Shown here: positions 26,050-37,308 of the stretch, in pieces
How the letters are laid out: each line of letters starts with the position of its first letter
Position numbering within the stretch: position 1 is the first letter of the stretch
Notes under the pieces: generated by a model
Told to the model about the DNA's origin: nothing
Databases searched by the model: none
The model's input: only the letters and a program-made list of their open reading frames with translations
Translations under genes and position numbers: made by a program
Source: Irpex lacteus
Lineage: Eukaryota; Basidiomycota; Agaricomycetes; Polyporales; Irpicaceae
Direction: 5' to 3'
Assembly: GCA_001986395.2 (NCBI GenBank)
Contig: MQVO02000029.1
Location: forward strand, 186,001 to 250,000
DNA length: 64,000 nt

Positions 26050-28137
26050 CTAAGCTTTAGGCTTCGACGACCGCTTGCGTTCCTTCTCGATGGTCCGCTT
26101 CCTTTCTTGAAGCTTTTCTTTCTGCAAAGAAAATCCGTCAGTTTTATTGCGCATGCCAATGATGAATACACATACTTCGGCATTCCTCTTACGCTCGCCG
26201 TACTTCATTCTTTCGTACAGCTTCTTCTGCTTATTGCTCATCATCATCTTGTTCATATCCTCCTCACCGGCCGGCATTCCTCCGTCGTCTTGACCTTTTT
26301 GCGGGCCTTGCGAGCCTCTTTCTCGAACGTCCCGAAGTCAACACCCGCAGCCTCAGCCGCCAGCTCTGCCGCACGAAGCGCCTCAGCATCCTCAGCCGTA
26401 GCAGCCGCCTTCAATACAGTCTTCTCTGGTACCTCCTCCTCATCTGTTTCTTCGCTTTCACTGCCTTCCGGTTCGCTAATTTCCTCTTCTCCTCATCCTC
26501 CTCCATACCGACATCCTCAGCACCAAGCGGGGCGGTCGGGTCGTAAGCATCCACACGATCCTCGAACGGACTGAGATGGGGCGGAAGCGTTTTTCCTTGC
26601 GCATATGGTTCCTCCAACAGGATCTTCCCTGCGTTGATGCAATCTACCACCCACTGCGGCTGAACGTACTTTCTCCGTCTTCTCCGCTCCCTTTCCTCTT
26701 CCGACTCGTCCGACCGTTCGACGACAGGTCTATCTATAATGACGTGCGTTATTGAGTCATCAGACTCGTCAAAGGGAGAGCCGCTGCCAGACGTCGTGGG
26801 CCACCCTATCCGACCGCCAAACGAGCGAACAAGGAACTCAAAGATCGGTCTTGAAGTTTCACGGGACAGCCAGAAGGTGTAAGGGGAGAATAGACGGGAT
26901 GAGCCGGCATGTGGGAGAGAGGACAAAGATTGGAAGGTGGGTAGGGAGGCCGCTTCTTGGGGGTTGGAGGCGGATGGGTGAGGTACGAATTCTTCTTCGA
27001 CTGCGTCAGCGGAGGGAACTTCATCTTCTGCGGCGTCAGCCATGTCGACATCTGCGTCGGCTGTGGAACCTGCGGCAATGGTTTTGATAGTCTGGCGTAC
27101 ATCCTTGCTGGACACGCGTTTGCCGTTGATCTCTACTTGCTTTACTTTCGTAGATGGAAGGGAGACAGTAGTCCGCTTGGCTTCTTGCAGGGCGAATGCA
27201 CCCACACCAGCGCCGGCCTCATCCTTCTTATCATCGAGAGGAGGAGGATAGACCAGACCAGCGTCAGTGTAAAGTTTGAAGAAGACGAATCCAAGGAGTG
27301 TTTGGTAAAGCTCCAAGAAGGTGAGCATCACACGAACATCGACGTCTGAAGGAATCTAAACGTGAACGAGGTAAGTACAAACATAAGTTTGATAACGGAA
27401 GGGGCTCACGGATTGTGTAAACTGGTAAGGAACTAGCCATGTGACAGTCTGGTCGAACACTTCGGCCTGATAATAAACACCCTTTATCGACAAGAATACC
27501 TTACGGAGTGCCTGGGTATGGATAACGTAGAGCTGCCATTCCGCAGCCAGACGGGCGCAGTTCTCGACCAGATCCGGTGCAACTTTTGCACTGGAGGGCA
27601 GGGAGGCGAACAGGAATATCATGCAAAGGGCGTCATCTATGTCTCGAACGGCGTCCACGAATGTAGGATAGCTATTTGGAAATGAGCGTAACGTCGAACA
27701 GCACCAAATTGACCACGCACCGTTCTTTGATGATGTGATCCAAGCGGTACACAGGTTTGTTCTCCTCCAGACTCTGTGCACTACTCCATTCTCCTCTTCC
27801 TAGGGCCCGAGACAATTTTTTGGCGAACGCCTTGTGCTCTCTGAGCTTCTTGAGAACCGGCTCATGCGCCAAATACGCTATATCCTTTGCATAGTAGAAC
27901 GAAGTTGGCGCAGATGAACCCTTGTTTGCTCGTTTGCGATGGCGAGGCTCACGAGGGAAGATGCCTTGCTAAAGGCATCAAGTTACAGTCTGGTGGCTGA
28001 GTGGGTGGGTACCCACCTTTAAGGATGCATAGCCGTCTGAAATCGGCTAGGGAGCACTGCAGCTTCTTGATAGCTGAAGTACGGGTAACATAGGCCTTGG
28101 CTGCACCAGCCTTTCCTTTTTGTTTTAAGCGACCCAT
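26050..28137 (-). CDS. NOP7: Pescadillo homologue (PES1/Nop7), ribosome biogenesis
   Basis: Starts [20 protein letters not shown] at 28137. Exons are 28017-28137, 27721-27964, 27410-27671, 26176-27355 and 26050-26121. The Pescadillo N-terminal domain shows [59 protein letters not shown] and [25 protein letters not shown] domain follows ([50 protein letters not shown]). The C-terminus is acidic, then basic ([16 protein letters not shown], ending KRSSKPKA). With Erb1 and Ytm1, Nop7 processes 27S pre-rRNA in the nucleolus. Two apparent missing bases, near 26485 and near 26280, shift the frame in the acidic tail. Adding them makes the exon sum divisible by three (626 residues). The gene is head-to-head with SmD2. 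Confidence 0.92.
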
Positions 28138-28279
28138 GGTGTGGTGGTTATGAGCAAAGCTGCAGTCTGAAGTTTTGGAAAGAGGCAGACGCTCAATAAT
28201 TCCCTTAGACGCCCACACTTTTCGAGCGCATGTTTGCGGTAGCCAAACATGAGGTCGACCTTGTCCACTGCAGTCCAAG
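28138..28279. promoter_or_regulatory. 142-bp bidirectional promoter, PES1 / SmD2
   Basis: Only 142 bp separate the start codons of the minus-strand Pescadillo gene and the plus-strand SmD2 gene. Both are RNA-processing housekeeping genes, so co-regulation from one short promoter is plausible. I see no TATA box. Confidence 0.6.
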
Positions 28280-28893
28280 ATGAGGTACGCGAGTCACGCA
28301 TAAACTCGACGAATATTGCTGAAATATACCGACACTCTATAGCCAATACGTGCACGTACCAAAGTCGGAGCTTGACGAGGCGCAGCTGCGTGCACTCGAA
28401 GAGCATGAGATCAGCCAGGGACCACTGTCTGTGCTGCAGCAGGCAGTCAGGAATCATGCGCAAGTCCTCATCTCTCTACGAAACAACAAGAAGCTACTAG
28501 CTCGAGTAAAAGCTTTTGACAGGCATAGCAACATGGTACGTCCTAAACTTAGTTCATCTTGAGCTGTGGAAAGAGGCTGAACTCATTTCGCAGGTTCTCG
28601 AGAACGTCAAGGAGGCGAGCATACCGATCCCACTCACTGTCTTTTAAACGTTCTAATTCCCATCTAGATGTGGACGGAGGTACCCAAAGGAAAGAACAAG
28701 AAACCGGTCAATAAAGATAGATTCATCAGCAAGATGTTCCTGCGGTACGTAGGCCACGGTGGTTACCATCCTATCATCATTGACATTGTTCTCTATAGTG
28801 GTGATTCGGTGATTCTCAGTGAGTATTGATCTGTTGGCTGAGTCGGATGCTTTGACTAACATGCGTTGCACAGTCTTGCGAAACACGGCTTAG
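28280..28893 (+). CDS. SMD2: Small nuclear ribonucleoprotein Sm D2
   Basis: Six exons give 111 residues: 28280-28284, 28343-28535, 28594-28614, 28668-28744, 28799-28818, 28874-28893. Exon 1 carries only ATG AG, and splicing yields [16 protein letters not shown]. Sm1 and Sm2 motifs follow: [40 protein letters not shown] and [20 protein letters not shown]. The intervening [11 protein letters not shown] loop is diagnostic for SmD2. The protein pairs with SmD1 in the heptameric ring on U1, U2, U4 and U5 snRNAs. Intron 3 (28615-28667) begins GC. Three of the six exons are 5, 20 and 20 nt, so the gene is easily missed by automatic callers. Confidence 0.94.
28615..28667 (+). other. GC-AG intron in SmD2
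   Basis: Joining ENVKE to MWTEVPKGK needs excision of 53 nt starting GCGAGC and ending CATCTAG. No GT donor gives this invariant SmD2 sequence. This is the second GC-AG intron in the window. Confidence 0.75.
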
Positions 28894-29487
28894 ACACGCT
28901 CAAGGTATTGGCTAAGCCCTCTCACGAGACGTACAGCTACTGTGCTGAGGTGAGGTCATCTCTCGTGGAACTTCGGCATGCCTCATTGGCAGCAGGGCCG
29001 GTTCTACGCAATGTTTATGAACCGAAAATACCTGCGTAGTTGGTGTGGTCGGACTTGAGAAATATTCGTCTGTGTCATCTCGGTTTTGAACTTGCGCAAC
29101 TTTGTATTCCTGTTCTCTCAAATAATTGCTTGCGTCTATGAACTCATACACGAGATGTTGACATGTTTGTTGCAATCTTGATGATGTCGAACAAGTACGT
29201 CCCTCCGTTCTGCCTCTCATCGCGTCGGTACGCTCGGTCTATGGCGTGAATTCCAGTTGATTCATGAGAGCTAGTGTTCGGGTTAGAGAGAGCGTGCGCT
29301 AGGTTAGAGATCAATAATAACGAGCAAGTAAAGATTGAGTGAAGCCCGGTGAATGATATTGAGCGGCTATGAGGTTGAAGAGGATGATGACACCGCTCGT
29401 ACGTTTGTTGCCTCCCACTCCCACCACCCTCGCGTACTTCAGACAAGCTGGCTTCATCTCTTTCGCTCCCAACGTAGTGTTGGGCTT
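28894..29487. other. Intergenic upstream of Sec7 gene
   Basis: Holds the 3' UTR of SmD2 and the leader of the Sec7-PH gene. The Sec7 frame is open back to an ATG at 29353, but the stretch 29399-29448 looks like a leader intron (GTACGT to CAG), so 29488 is preferred as start. A GGTTAG-containing composite motif lies at 29280-29309. Confidence 0.5.
29280..29309 (+). repeat. Composite GGGTTAG-AGAGAGCGTG-GGTTAG motif, copy 1
   Basis: GGGTTAG, then AGAGAGCGTG, a five-base spacer, then GGTTAGAG. The same core without the spacer is found at 39329-39355 upstream of the RAP1-like gene. It resembles degenerate TTAGGG telomere-type repeats. Confidence 0.45.
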
Positions 29488-32400
29488 ATGGTCGGCCTCT
29501 TCCACCTAGGAAACAAGGGCTCTCCTACAAAGTCGGCAGGCTCCACCGACACCGTGCGCCCCCATACACCCCCTCCACCCTACAGACCAGATGGTCACGA
29601 CCACACCGTCTTTGCAGCCACGACAACGACAACCACCCAAACGGTTACCACAACGACTCACACCACGACTCATTTCTTCTCTCTCCCTCTCTGGCGCAGG
29701 CATGCCCAGCAGCCCAATGGATCATCTCCCGAGGTGCAGCCTGTGCCTCCAGATGAACTCGGAGTCCGAGGATCGCTCTCTCCGGCGCGTCCACTCAAGC
29801 TCGACAAGGACCTGCCACCAACACCACCGTTGGAGGAGGGCTCCGAGGCTGTCAGTGAGGTCTTGCCTATAGAGGCAGCCAGTTCTGCGATACCTCAAAG
29901 AGGTAGTGCAGAGAAGGTGAGATCTTCGCAGGGCGTTGTGGCATCGACCTCGCAGCTGCCTATCATACAGCCCCTTCTACCTCCATCAGAGTCCAGTCAG
30001 AGCACCGCTGCTCTTGCAAGGGCAGCCTTGGGGTTAGGCTTGCCTCCAGTGATGGGTGGTGTTGTTGCAGGGCCGTCGTCCGAAATAAACTCTGTTTCCT
30101 TCGTCGTACACCCCTCACCTCCCAGCTCAGCCCACACAGAACTGTCGTCACATTCTCCCGTCATGCGTAGAGCGCAAAGCTTATGCAAGGATCGCGAGGC
30201 CAATGGAAATCCTTCTCATGCCGAAGTGCTGGAGCAGCGGCGTGCTCGCGGCTTGTCATTAGGACCATTGTTGGCCTCCTCTCCGGACGAGAAAGGGAAA
30301 GGCAAGCAGAAGGAAGTCGAGGGTAAATCATTATCGAGGAAGAGCTCTTTTTGGAGCCGAAAGCGAAACGGTTCTCGTCCGGCCACGCCAGTGAACCCAC
30401 CTTCTCCCAGCAAATTCCTCCAACTGCAGGCCTTGCCAACTCTTCAGCCATTATCACCTTTCCGAGTCGACGGCATGGGTCATGACACCTCCCCAGGGCC
30501 GAGTAGTCTCCACTTACCTACAACCCCTGACTTACGCCGTCGGCATTCGGATAGGACTCCATCCCAAACCGGCGTGTCGACCGCTGCGCCAGACGCATCT
30601 TTGGACTCCTCAAGTTCGACTGGTGCTCGACGTCGGCGAAAGTCGAATCGTCCTCAAACAGCAGATGGGCCATCTAGTCCGAGAGCGGTTTCGTCTTTCT
30701 TCCCGAGTCCTCCTCTCTTGACCGGATCGCCGACAGGAATGACACCATCGTCATCTCAAGGCGTTGAGCCATCGCCTCGCATGTCCTCATTACGCCCCCG
30801 CTCACAGACAAATCCTCCTCTCCTTCATCGCTTATCAATGAATTTGTTCGGTTCATCCTCAAGTGCTCCTTCGCCTGTCGCTCCACATGTAATAGGGGAA
30901 AATTACACTCGTTCACCGTCTACTAGCTTCTCCTCATCAAGACCATCTCTCACGCGGCACTCCCCAAAGGTCTCAGTGGAAATACCGAAACCACGCCATC
31001 ACGAAGAAGAGTCGCCTGAGATATATCTACAAAGACTCATGGAAGCCGTCAGTAAAACGGAAGTCGCCTCTGTGCTTGCTTCAAGGTATGTAGAGCAATG
31101 TGGACAAAAGCTGCCATCTGAACATTATGTAACAGCGGCGACGAATTCCATACGAAAGCTTTGAGAGCATATCTCTCGCGGTTCGATTTCAATCATGACC
31201 CTCTTGACGTGGCCTTGCGAAGGTTGCTCATGGACGTTGGTCTGCCGCGGGAGACGCAACAAATAGACCGTGTCATGGAAGCTTTCGCTGAGCGATATCG
31301 CCAATGCCACCCTAATTTATTCAGCTCTGAAGGTAATCACTCGAGTCTGCATGATCAAGAGGCTCATGGCGTTATTTATAGATCATCCGTACATTTTGGC
31401 ATTTAGTCTTATCATGCTCCATACCGACGCGTTCAACAAATCCAACAAACGCAAGATGACGAAAGCAGATTACATGAAGAATACCCGCCTCCCTGGTGTT
31501 GCCCCTGAGGTTCTAGACGTAAGCCCTCAACTCGTGCGTCCGATAGAGTCCTTACCTTTCATGCTCGTCGTAGTGCTTTTACGACAATATAGTATTCGCT
31601 CCTTTTATATTTATCGAGGATCCGCTGGACGTAAACGGACAACGCGGTCTCCTAGCGGAGGGACCGGGTATGCGGCGTCTGTCAGCACTCAACGGTTCGC
31701 CTGGAGGTCACAACGGTAGTTCAACTACATTGCTGGGCAAGAGTAGTAAGATAGATCCTTACTACTTGATCACACGGGTATGCAGTTCTCGCTGCATCTT
31801 TTGCGTCGTATATACTCAATTGCTTCACAGAACCTGTTGGACGACCTTCGTGTCAGTATACATCCCTTCATTCCAGTAACTAGCCCATATTACTATCAAG
31901 GCACCGGCGGACCATGGCAGGAAGACAAGCTCTTGCGTGCATTTGCCACGGCCAGCACTGTGGAGGTCCCATCTGAGCACAGATATATGGCCCCTCCTTG
32001 GTTCGGGTTGAATGTCGGTGCTGGCCCAAGTGCCACAGCGATGGTCACTGCGCCGAACTTTTCAGTGCTGCCCCACGAAGTCCTCTCGCTCAAGGTCACG
32101 AAAGTCGGGTTACTCATGCGCAAGGACGACGTCCTCGAAGGCGGCCGGAAGGCCGGCAACCGCAAATGGAAGGAGTGGAGTGTTTTGTTGACCGGGTCTC
32201 AATTGTTATTTCACCGGGACCCTCTGTGGGCGCAGTCGATTCAGTCTCGCCTGGATTCCGACGATGGTGTTGTGGCGCTCAACCACGCTTCTATGCCAAG
32301 GCCGGATGAGATGTGTTCCGTTCGCGATGCGGTTGCCGTCTTTGACCGCTCATACACCAAGGTAAGCTACATTCTCTGAAATCGCGAGCTCAGGAGGTTG

Positions 32401-33916
32401 ACAATGATTTTGTTAGCATGAGAACACGCTACGCCTTGTCATGCCTGACGGCCGTCATCTTCTGCTTCAGGCGAAAGATGAGATGGAGATGAATGAGTGG
32501 ATCGCATGCATAAACTACGCATCCGCATTCAAAACCGCCGGCGTTCGTATGCGCTCCCTGGGACTGTCGGGCAAGGACATCGAACTGACTGGACAAGCCG
32601 CCGCGATATCTCATCTGAGAGAACTGGGTCGGCCACACCCGTCTCCTCGCGTGCACACCTATTCTGGACGCCCTGGCGACAACACTGCTATCTCGCAGGG
32701 TCAGCAAGATGAGGATGTCCCTATGTCCCCAACGACTTCGACCGTGGATGAACCGCTTACACCCCCGATGGAAAACCCTTCTCGGCTCTTCAAGGCTACA
32801 TTTGACCAGGTCAAGGCTGACCTTGCATCAGGCAAGGAGCCAACGTTGGACGCTACAGGCGTGCGTCCTGGTATTCGTCCACGTGCTTTTAGCTTGAATT
32901 CCATTGCACCGGAATCATCTAAACCCTCTGGCGACATATCCGCTCCTCGTCTATCGTCACGATCCCAGATCATACGTCGCAAGGTCGGGGACCTCAACCA
33001 CAGAATCGCTATGCAACAGGCACAATTAGACTCAGACATGCGTTTCGTGAGGAATATCTCTATTCTCACTCCCTTCCAGCAATCTACTCGTAATCGTCTG
33101 CAAGCAGCTATCCAGAACGTTGCGAAGCGCATTATGCAAGTGCGTCTTGACTTGGAGAAGCTCAAGTGTCATCGCGACGTTTTGGATCAAGACCTCGCCG
33201 CAGAAGAACGGGAGTGGCAACGAACGACATCTATCGCGTTGTCCGCAGCTACGCATAAGTTAGAAATCGAGCGACAGCGGAGCACTCCTCGTCTGACGCT
33301 GTCCACGTACGAGTATGGGGATGCCTCGGGAACCTCGCCTGCAGCAGGGTCATTCGTAGGTTTGCGTACTCCGAGCATAGACGGCTACCAACCGCATTCG
33401 GCGGCCGCCAGTTCTTACCACTCAGCGCTCGACTTTGCGCCTGACTCTGCTCGATCTCCACAACAAGATCTACGGCCCACGGCATCCTTCTCACTAGAAC
33501 TCCCTTCTAGCGTATCTCTTACGGACATCTCGGCCTCCTCCTCTTCTCCCAATGTCGATTCTCCTCAGCCTCTCTCATCCAGCGTACGCAGCTCCGCGGA
33601 TAGCGAAGCTCGCGGTGAGGGCGAGCAGTCCACGACCAGCCACGACCAATTCATGGTTGCCCCTGAACAGCCTGATGAGCAGGCGGAGGAGTGGAACAAG
33701 ACTCGCGCCGCAAAGCGGGTGTCGCTGGTTAGAATGCCATCGACTCTGAAGCTGTTTTCCCCTAAACACGCTCGTGACTTCAGCCAACTGCTGTCCGAGG
33801 ATTCTGGAAGGACGGTAGTGCCGGACACCTTATATCGCACGCGGAGCACACCATTCAATGTTCCAGTCACACGGACACGTTCGGATAGCGACGCTGCCTC
33901 TCTTTCTTCTTTATGA
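29488..33916 (+). CDS. Arf guanine-nucleotide exchange factor, Sec7 and PH domains
   Basis: Six exons give 1,388 residues: 29488-31085, 31136-31332, 31382-31518, 31574-31777, 31831-32361, 32417-33916. The first 500 residues are Ser/Pro/Thr-rich. The Sec7 domain reads SGDEFHTKALRAYLSRFDFN, RRLLMDVGLPRETQQIDRVM, ERYRQCHPNLFSSEDHPYIL and AFSLIMLHTDAFNKSNKRKM. The glutamic finger lies in LPRETQ, where the usual motif is LPGEAQ. A PH domain follows (VGLLMRKDDVLEGGRK to AKDEMEMNEWIACINYASA), then a coiled coil (NHRIAMQQAQLDSDMR) and a second disordered tail. The layout matches fungal Syt1-like Arf-GEFs, which activate Arf/Arl GTPases at Golgi or endosomal membranes through PH-lipid contacts. The alternative upstream ATG at 29353 would add 45 residues. 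No frameshift is seen. Confidence 0.9.
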
Positions 33917-34633
33917 ACACCCGTCACTCTTTCTATACAGCTTGGTTGGATCTTGCATTACTTTCCTTTCTCCATACCCTACCATCGTCGTCAATGCTGT
34001 TCTCAGCTCATTTTTCGAATCTCTGTATCAAAACTTCACATTCCGGATAGAGTACGCATCAACCTCTAGTTTGTACATATAGAAACCTGGTTTATACTTC
34101 CATAGGCACCGTTACTGGCGGAAGGTTCTGATTCCTCGCAGGCAGTAGGTTGAGGTACGACGTAGTGTCCGAGCTGTGGCCGACAAATTGATTACCCTGG
34201 CGTTCGCGTGGGAGAAGCCGTCGCTCCCGAATGGATATGAGGCGCCAATCATGAGGCATGCAGCCAATGGGGAGACACAGACAGTCTGACGGACGATCAT
34301 CACAGCACAGGGGCACCCGTTTTAGGCAAAAAGATCATGTCCAGTACCCTGGTGTCGCTAGGCGGAGAACCCTCAGCATCACCCCGCTATCGCTGTTGTA
34401 CAAATTCATGATTGTCACGCTGTGTCAGGAACTGCGCCGACTCCAGGTTTCGTTTATATTATCCCTTGCCCTGGACACCCCCCTCTCCTCCTGCTCCGTA
34501 TGTTATTTCACCCCACGTCATAATTAACCGGTGTTCACCGTGTTTCAGGCTTGTGTCTTTTGCATCCCACGTGCTCTGAAGCACTTCAAGTTTGTGAAGT
34601 AGGACTTTCCTGTCCTCACCTTCTCCAACACCC
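33917..34633. other. Intergenic, 0.7 kb
   Basis: Sec7 3' UTR and promoter of the downstream plus-strand gene. The last 150 bp are C-rich with TTAACCGGTG near 34524; no coding potential is recognised. Confidence 0.45.
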
Positions 34634-36952
34634 ATGGCGACACCCTCCTCCCCCACCCCCAAGAGAAACAGTCTTCATAGGCTCTCGAATATCTTCCAGC
34701 TGACGTCGCCCAGCTTCTCACGAACATCTTTCGACCTTCAACCTCAGCGTAACCGCCTCACCCGCAATAGACCGTCACCCAAGCCTTCACCTACACGGGC
34801 GCACCACTCACAGACGACTTCCATCTCGTCCTCTGTTACACTCGGCACTCACGACCGCGACAACACACTTGCTCAGACCGCATCTATCCTCTCTAGTTCT
34901 ACACTCGCTAGCAGCCACACCCCTCTTCTTGACTCGGAACCTCCGAAATCTCCTGGCCCCGTTCTCCCAGTGCCTCCGACGACGAACGATCTTGCAGCGG
35001 AAGAGAAGATGAAACTCGTCAAGAAGTCGCGGAAGATCAGCCGCGTACTAGGCGAGGTGCCGGTACCGTCAACGACGGATGACATGCCGGAGCTATATAG
35101 CCCCAAGCGGTTGAGCGACGTGCCAGAGGACCCCTCCACAAGCTCGAGACCAACATCGCCGACGCTGAACATTCAGACGGTATCTGCCTCCGCGAAGAAA
35201 GCCTTCAGGAGGAGTATGACCTTCGGCGCTGGTTCATTGCAGGTACCAGAAGTACAACGCTCGAAGTCGACTTCAGCTCTTCGTCCTGCGCTGCAGCTCT
35301 CAACGGCGGTCCCTGGCGATGAGCATGAGCACTCGTACTCTCCCATCCTCTTTGCGGCGAATGATGCTGCTTCTGACGACGACGCAGAGAACATGGAGGA
35401 CGTTATCCCACCATCCGTAATAGATGCCCCTGAAGACGACGCAGACAGCTCGGAATCATCGTTACCTCCACAAACAGCTCATGCAGATTCGAATTCACCG
35501 TACGGTCTCTCGGTCGAGGAAACGCGAGAACGAATCCAGCGTCAACGAATGGAACGGCTTGCTCGTATATTGGGTGAAGGTGTGCCACCGGACGTGCTGC
35601 GACGAGCCGCTTCTCCGTCTCCAGAAGACGCCAGCGCCTCCCCTATGTACCATGCTGGCGACGCATCTCGCGGTATGAGCATGGAACATCTTCCCCAGCG
35701 GTCGACGTCCTTACGCGCAAAGATAAACCCGAGACGTAAACGTCCTCAAAGCCTGGACTTCAAGAACATTCGCAACTCAGGTGCTCTCTCCGCTCCCGTT
35801 ACCCCGTTGGACTCCCCGTCAGGGTTGTCTTCTCCAGGCATCCGTCGCGCAATGTCAACGCAGGCTAGAATTTCTGGGACCGCGCCAATCACGGATAGTG
35901 TACCGTCTCAGAATGTGGAAGTAGATGGACCTTCGGCGGAGAAGCAGAGAATACTCAACGTGAAACGGGCAAAGAAACTAACTCAGGTAATTTTATCCTC
36001 AGCCAGCATCGAACTATACTGAACTTCTCCCCAGCTCTTTGGAGACAATCCACCGACAGCCCTGTTCCAGATCACAAACTTCGGGTCTGTCATCGAAAGC
36101 GGGGATCTGTTGGACGCTGCCAACTCTGATATCCATCGCCACCAACGCGATTCTCTTGCCACCATCATATCCATATCATCTCTGTCCGGAGATGCCAGTC
36201 TCAGACTTCGCGACTCGTTCATTTCCGTCGTCACGTCCAACTCTGACATCTCCGCTGCCATCCTCACTTCTGAAGTGGAAGGCGAACCTGGCACAATCCC
36301 TGAAGTCAGCGAAACAGCTGAGGGACCCACCATGGCTCAGCCGGAGGAATCTGAGCCAACGGAGGCCCCGTCTAAGTCATTGGATATTCCCGTCGTCGTG
36401 GCACCAGCACCCCTTGGCGCAAATGTAAAGCGATCAAGTTCAAGCCCTTATCCAGCGCGACCTCCGAGCCCCAATCCGCAAGCACGGTCCAAGCTTAACG
36501 TAACAGCTTACCCATTCCAACCTCCTCGCACGCCACCCACACCTCCGCCTTTCTCCAATTTCATTCTATCACCAAGCTCTACGGAGAATTTCATGGCCCC
36601 AAGGCTTGATACCACGGTCGAGCCTGCTGCTCACGCCGAACCATCTTCGGATGACTTCCGAGCTCGCCGCCGCCGGGCGGCCAAACTATCGAGATTCTTT
36701 GGTGTCGAAGTGAACACTCTGGTGGATCATTTACCGAATGAAACGTCTCCGTTGCGCTCTTCGCGTAATGGCCCATATCACTTCCCACAAGACCCGCTCC
36801 CTGTGCACCCCGGCGCCGTGTACGGGCATTCTGCTGGCATACCGTCTGTGACGGTCGCACAAGCTCGAGGCCGCTATGCCGACCAAGACGACGTCGAAGA
36901 GCTTGACATGTCCGAGGTTATCGATAAGCTTCGCAAGATGAAGTCGTCTTAG
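34634..36952 (+). CDS. Ser/Pro-rich protein with four copies of a short KL-x-R-FG motif
   Basis: Two exons (34634-35986, 36035-36952) give 756 residues, mostly disordered and Ser/Pro/Thr-rich. I do not recognise a named domain. Four short helical, basic segments resemble each other: KKSRKISRVLGEVP near residue 130, RMERLARILGEGVPPDVL near 305, RAKKLTQLFGDNPPTALFQI at the splice junction near 446, and RRRRAAKLSRFFGVEVNTL near 680. The shared pattern is basic-x-x-[KR/L]-[LI]-x-[RQ]-aromatic/aliphatic-[LF]-G. It looks like a repeated linear interaction motif. The protein ends VEELDMSEVIDKLRKMKSS. Many SP and RS sites suggest phosphorylation. The function is unknown; a scaffold with multiple docking sites is one possibility. 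The frame is intact. Confidence 0.8.
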
Positions 36953-37308
36953 ACTTATTTATCGCATCATATGACATCTGTGATGAACATTCGTTTACAG
37001 TTTTCCTATTCACTCATATGCTACTCATCTAGTCACTCTCATCATACAAAATTTTATAGTCTTCTAGGTCTTTTCAGCGACTTCTCTTCATCATGGTGTC
37101 ATGTTTGGGTTATCATCACTATATTTCTAGCCGCAGGCAACCACACTCCCTATCACGTTCTCACATATTTCGTGCTTTGCAGTTTCTGTTCATCTGTTGG
37201 AAGTCGTAATAGTTCATCCAAACTGTATAATTATCCCGGGTCTGGCCATAGATTAACTTCGTTCAGTGTACATACATTGCTATCTGCTTACTACAAGTAC
37301 AATAATCA

